Below, one piece after another: positions 61,146-64,000 of a stretch of DNA of 64,000 bases (the stretch's first letter is position 1; every line of letters starts with the position of its first letter). The notes under the pieces were generated by a model. That model ran no database searches. It was not told the DNA's origin and saw only the letters and a program-made list of their open reading frames with translations. The position numbers were made by a program, and so were the translations under genes. The stretch is from Desulfobotulus mexicanus (GTDB taxonomy: Bacteria; Desulfobacterota; Desulfobacteria; Desulfobacterales; ASO4-4). The stretch covers positions 62,001-126,000 of the forward strand of contig NZ_VDMB01000007.1 of the NCBI RefSeq assembly GCF_006175995.1, read 5' to 3'.

Positions 61146-61496
61146 GTAACTGTTCGGCACAATTTTATTCCGAAGCTGCAATGCTTTAGTTTCATTGACT
61201 CAGCTCCATGGCAAGGCTCCCTGGCTATTTGCAAGTGACGTTGCAATCGTTTCGGATAAGAGCTTTGCAGACCTGTGCGAAAGAAGCGGCAAACTGTCTG
61301 AGCCGCCACAAAGGCAGCGTGCATAAGCCTGCTATGGTAATCAAAAAGCTCATCCTGCCTGTGGCGGTGAGTTTTTGCCGATTCCGCACAGGGCAAGAAG
61401 CTCTAAGAATAAGATTGCGTCACGGGCAAATAGCCTGGGAGCCTGTGCACCTTGCTTACAGGTATGAAACCTAAAAATGTGCTGAACAATTACAAA
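61146..61496. repeat. Long palindromic intergenic repeat, full copy
   Basis: Second full copy of the element at 21794-22160. Outer ends GTAACTGTTCGGCACA and TGTGCTGAACAATTAC are inverted copies. Inside, CTATTTGCAAGTGACG faces GTCACGGGCAAATAG, and the inner arms CCTGTGCGAAAGAAGCGGC (from 61272) and GCCGATTCCGCACAGG (to 61392) surround a core of about 120 bases with its own stem, GCCGCCACAAAGGCAG against CTGCCTGTGGCGG, and a ~37-base loop. The whole could fold into one long hairpin. Short frames in it are not convincing genes. It lies directly upstream of recN. Confidence 0.9.
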
Positions 61497-61533
61497 ATAA
61501 GTTCCTTATTCCTCTATCCAAAGGAAAGGCCCC

Positions 61534-63237
61534 ATGCTCAGCGAACTTGCCATCCGCAATTTTGCCATCATCGATGACCTGACCATAGGCTTTGGCCAGG
61601 GCATGACCGTCATGAGCGGTGAAACCGGCGCAGGGAAATCCATCATCATTCAGGCTGTGAACCTGCTTCTGGGAAGCCGTGCAGATGCCCGCATGATACG
61701 CCAGGGACACAGCAGCGCAGAGGTGGAAGCCCTTTTCATGCCAAGAGCAGGAAGCCCTGCGGCCATTGCCATGGAGAAAAACGACATCCCTTTGGATCAG
61801 GGACTGCATATCCGCAGAGTGCTTTCCGCCACAGGTCCCCACAAAATATACATCAACTCCCGCATGGCCACGGCCCAGCTTTTGGGAGAACTTACCGAAC
61901 AGCTTGCAAGCATAGCAGGACAGCATGCCCACCAGCGCCTTCTGGATGAAAACCTTCATCTGGATATGCTCGATGATTATGCAGGGCTGGAAAAAGAACT
62001 GACACAATATACTGAAAGCCACGGAAAACTGCTCCAGACCCTGAGGGAGATGGAAAACCTGAAAAAGAAAAAGGCCAAAGAAGAGGCGGAGGCGGATTTC
62101 ACGGCCTTTCAGATCCGGGAAATTGAAGAGGCAGGTCCAAAGGAAAACGAAGATGCAGAACTTGAAATCTTAAGAAAAAAACTGCGCCATGCCCATGCTC
62201 TGGGACAAACCATCGGCCTTGTGGTGGAACAGCTCTATGAAGGAGAAGATGCCATAGCAGGAAAACTTGCCATGCTGCGCAAGGAAATGGACAAGGCAGC
62301 TTCCCTGGACCCCTCCCTGGATACGGCAGCCAGTGACACAGAAGCCCTTGCCCTGCGCTGCGAAGATCTGGCAGGACATCTGCGCCAGTACCTTGACCAT
62401 ATGGAGATGAATCCGGCCCTGCTGGATCAGGTGGAAAGCCGGCTGCATCTCCTTGCAAAACTGAAGAAAAAATACGGCCCTGAACTGAAGGATGTGCTGG
62501 CACACAAAGAAACACTGGAAAAACGGTACATGGAAGCAGACTCCATGGAAGAACGCATGGAAGAACTCAAGAAACAGCGCCTTATCCTTTACAATGAAAC
62601 CCTGAAGCTTGCCCGTCATCTTTCGGAAAAACGCAGTGCCGCAGCCCTGACCATGGCCTCTGCCGTGGAAAAGGAACTGGCTGACCTCTGTATGGCCGGA
62701 ACCCGATTCCGGGTGGCCCTGCTGCCTCTGGAAGCTGGCAGCTCTCCATGGATGAAGGATGAAAAGGGACAGGGGCTGGGGGAAAAAGGAAGTGAAAGTG
62801 CACGGTTCTGTATCGCCCCCAATGTGGGGGAAACGGAAAACCCTTTAAGTAAAATTGCCTCGGGCGGGGAACTCTCCAGAACGGTTCTGGCCCTAAAAAC
62901 CATTCTGGCCCGCAACGAGGCCGTAAGCACCATTGTATTTGATGAAGCCGATGCCGGTATCGGCGGCTCCGTGGCCGAGGCTGTGGGGAAAAAAATGCAG
63001 TCTTTATCCAGCACCCATCAGGTGATATGCATCACCCATCTGGCCCAGATCGCAAAATTCGGCCACCACCACCTTCACATTGCCAAGGCCGTGGAAGGAG
63101 GACGAACCCGAACCCGCATCCGGCTTCTTTCAAAGGATGAAAGGCCGGGCGAGCTGGCAAGGATGCTGGGCGGAGCCGCCATTTCAGAAACAACCCTTGC
63201 CCATGCAAGGGAGCTGCTATCGGAAGCCCATACTTGA
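61534..63237 (+). CDS. recN: DNA repair protein RecN
   Basis: A 567-residue SMC-like ATPase that acts early in recombinational repair of double-strand breaks, binding DNA ends and supporting RecA. It opens with LSELAIRNFAIIDDLTIGF, Walker A SGETGAGKSIII (~29), and a long coiled coil (~150-380). The C-terminal half has SGGELSRTVLALK (ABC signature) and IVFDEADAGIGG (Walker B), then VICITHLAQIAKFG. The length is normal. AAAGGAAAGG precedes the ATG. It is followed by a small zinc-ribbon gene. Its leader region holds a full palindromic repeat. Confidence 0.96.
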   Translation: MLSELAIRNFAIIDDLTIGFGQGMTVMSGETGAGKSIIIQAVNLLLGSRADARMIRQGHSSAEVEALFMPRAGSPAAIAMEKNDIPLDQGLHIRRVLSATGPHKIYINSRMATAQLLGELTEQLASIAGQHAHQRLLDENLHLDMLDDYAGLEKELTQYTESHGKLLQTLREMENLKKKKAKEEAEADFTAFQIREIEEAGPKENEDAELEILRKKLRHAHALGQTIGLVVEQLYEGEDAIAGKLAMLRKEMDKAASLDPSLDTAASDTEALALRCEDLAGHLRQYLDHMEMNPALLDQVESRLHLLAKLKKKYGPELKDVLAHKETLEKRYMEADSMEERMEELKKQRLILYNETLKLARHLSEKRSAAALTMASAVEKELADLCMAGTRFRVALLPLEAGSSPWMKDEKGQGLGEKGSESARFCIAPNVGETENPLSKIASGGELSRTVLALKTILARNEAVSTIVFDEADAGIGGSVAEAVGKKMQSLSSTHQVICITHLAQIAKFGHHHLHIAKAVEGGRTRTRIRLLSKDERPGELARMLGGAAISETTLAHARELLSEAHT

Positions 63238-63310
63238 CAAAAAACCGTAAAACCCTTAGGCCTTTTTATTTTTTGAATATGATCAGCAATGATGGAATCA
63301 GGAGTAATTT

Positions 63311-63559
63311 ATGCCCATTTATGAGTTCAAATGCCTTGACTGTGAGGATCTTTTTGAAGTGCTCACCCTAAAGGCCAGTGAAGAAGAAGAGGTAAAATGC
63401 CCCCACTGCGGTGCCCAGCACTTTGAAAGGGTTATGAGTGCCACCAGTTACGCCATGGGGCCTTCCGGCGGCAGCGGCCAGAAGACAGGGGTCAGCAAAC
63501 AGGAGCGCACCTGTTCCGCAGGTTCCTGCTCCACCTATACCATACCGGGCGTGAACTGA
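63311..63559 (+). CDS. FmdB-type zinc ribbon protein
   Basis: An 82-residue protein of the FmdB/CxxC_CxxC_SSSS regulatory family. The ribbon is YEFKCLDCEDLFEV (Cys-x2-Cys) and CPHCGAQHFERVMSATSY (Cys-x2-Cys plus the family's closing residues). The tail is Ser/Gly-rich and carries two more cysteines (TCSAGSCSTY). The family is often called regulatory, from the formamidase regulator, but its function is not established. GGAG lies about ten bases ahead of the ATG. Confidence 0.88.
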   Translation: MPIYEFKCLDCEDLFEVLTLKASEEEEVKCPHCGAQHFERVMSATSYAMGPSGGSGQKTGVSKQERTCSAGSCSTYTIPGVN

Positions 63560-63567
63560 GCCCGGCA

Positions 63568-64000
63568 TCATGCGGCGGGACCACTCCCGCCGTTATCCTG
63601 CCCCCCCTGCCCCAGACCGGAAAACAGATCCCCTGACACACGTTCAAGGAGTGTGTTGAGAAAACGAAAAACCGTTTCCATCTCCTCTACTGAAAAACCT
63701 TCATGGATCATCCCGTTCAGGGCAGCCACCATGGGCATAGCACCTGATGCAATCCTCTCACCTTCCGGGCTGATATAGATACGAAATCCCCTGCCGTCAT
63801 GGGGACAGGTTTTTCTACTGATCAACCCGTTTTTTTCCATGCGCCTTACAAGACCTGTAATGCCGGAGCTTTTCAGTTGAATTCCCTCGCCCAGATCTTT
63901 GAGCAGACAGCCGTCATGGTCCCGGATATAAAAAAGAGCCATGAGCTGGGCACTGGTTACCTGAAGCCTGTCCCATAAAAACTGATCCAGCCCATGAATA
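63568..64000 (-). CDS. MarR family transcriptional regulator, 5' end outside window
   Basis: At least 143 residues are inside the window; the frame runs open to the edge and the start is outside. The visible part opens GLDQFLWDRLQVTSAQLMALFYIRD, then LGEGIQLKSSGITGLVRRMEKNGLISRK, the recognition helix of the MarR winged helix, and DGRGFRIYISPEGER, the wing. The tail GLGQGGQDNGGSG is flexible. Such dimers repress genes until a small ligand or oxidation releases them. The internal ATG at 63942 is not the start. It converges on the FmdB gene. Confidence 0.88.
   Translation of the reverse strand, partial: IHGLDQFLWDRLQVTSAQLMALFYIRDHDGCLLKDLGEGIQLKSSGITGLVRRMEKNGLISRKTCPHDGRGFRIYISPEGERIASGAMPMVAALNGMIHEGFSVEEMETVFRFLNTLLERVSGDLFSGLGQGGQDNGGSGPAA

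Noticed and set aside
61208-61474. 88-codon frame inside the long palindromic repeat
   Set aside because: The matching frame is not kept in the copy at 21794-22160, and the sequence is better explained as a palindrome.
1-64000. tRNA and rRNA genes, integrase, complete insertion sequence
   Set aside because: No cloverleaf with a T-arm consensus, no rRNA-like stretch and no transposase or integrase motif was seen on either strand.

Overview
The window looks like chromosomal DNA of an anaerobic Desulfobacterota bacterium, most likely a sulfate reducer of the Desulfobacterales type. The basis is the gene content: a superoxide reductase, two rubredoxin-type proteins, a flavodiiron oxygen reductase with a ferredoxin, cytochrome bd, a tRNA 2-selenouridine synthase, a UbiD-type decarboxylase, a pyruvate carboxylase of unusual build, a pyruvate dikinase regulator and several cyclic di-GMP proteins. 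This is inference; no rRNA or tRNA gene is present to settle it. Genes are dense, mostly on the minus strand, and often overlap by 1-4 bases.

Layout. 0-5 kb: end of a GGDEF protein, a GNAT acetyltransferase and a DUF2156 protein (+), then a four-PAS GGDEF/EAL protein (-). 4.8-16 kb: two FtsX-type ABC systems, an AttEFGH-like set with a secreted lipocalin-like protein and a YbbA-YbbP-TesA set, with an NAD(P)-binding DUF2867 protein between them and a Nudix hydrolase after them. 16-19 kb: rhomboid protease and a compact operon of a small ribbon-helix-helix-like protein, RlmN, MntA and HepT. 19-29 kb: UbiD with a split-barrel flavoprotein, then pyruvate carboxylase, biotin ligase and GlnRS. 29-37.5 kb: YjjX-like phosphatase, pyruvate dikinase regulator, an operon ending in MnmH, a ZU5-like lipoprotein with a FliL-like partner, a glycosyltransferase and a methyltransferase. 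37.5-47 kb: an accessory region with an outer membrane protein, a PilT-like ATPase, a giant fused minor-pilin reading frame, a truncated Rpn nuclease, three toxin-antitoxin pairs and an AAA/PD-(D/E)XK protein, divided by GGGGTC/GACCCC-type palindromes. 47-54.7 kb: response regulator, diguanylate cyclase, acyl-CoA ligase, DnaK-GrpE, a HEAT-like protein and a DsrE-like protein. 54.8-59.7 kb: an oxygen-defence cluster. 59.7-64 kb: small hypothetical genes, RecN, an FmdB-type zinc ribbon and the end of a MarR regulator.

How the genes work together. In the oxygen cluster, superoxide reductase removes superoxide, cytochrome bd reduces O2 at the membrane and the flavodiiron protein reduces O2 (or NO) in the cytoplasm, with rubredoxins and a ferredoxin as likely electron carriers. 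Pyruvate carboxylase, its biotin ligase and the dikinase regulator all bear on pyruvate, PEP and oxaloacetate balance. The two FtsX systems probably extract or move lipids or lipoproteins at the inner membrane.

Two repeat families run through the window. One is a long palindromic intergenic element of about 350 bases with two full copies (near 22 kb and 61.3 kb) and five partial ones. The other is a short palindrome built on GGGGTC/GACCCC that sits at nearly every gene-module boundary of the 38-46 kb accessory region. No CRISPR array, rRNA, tRNA, integrase or complete insertion sequence was seen.
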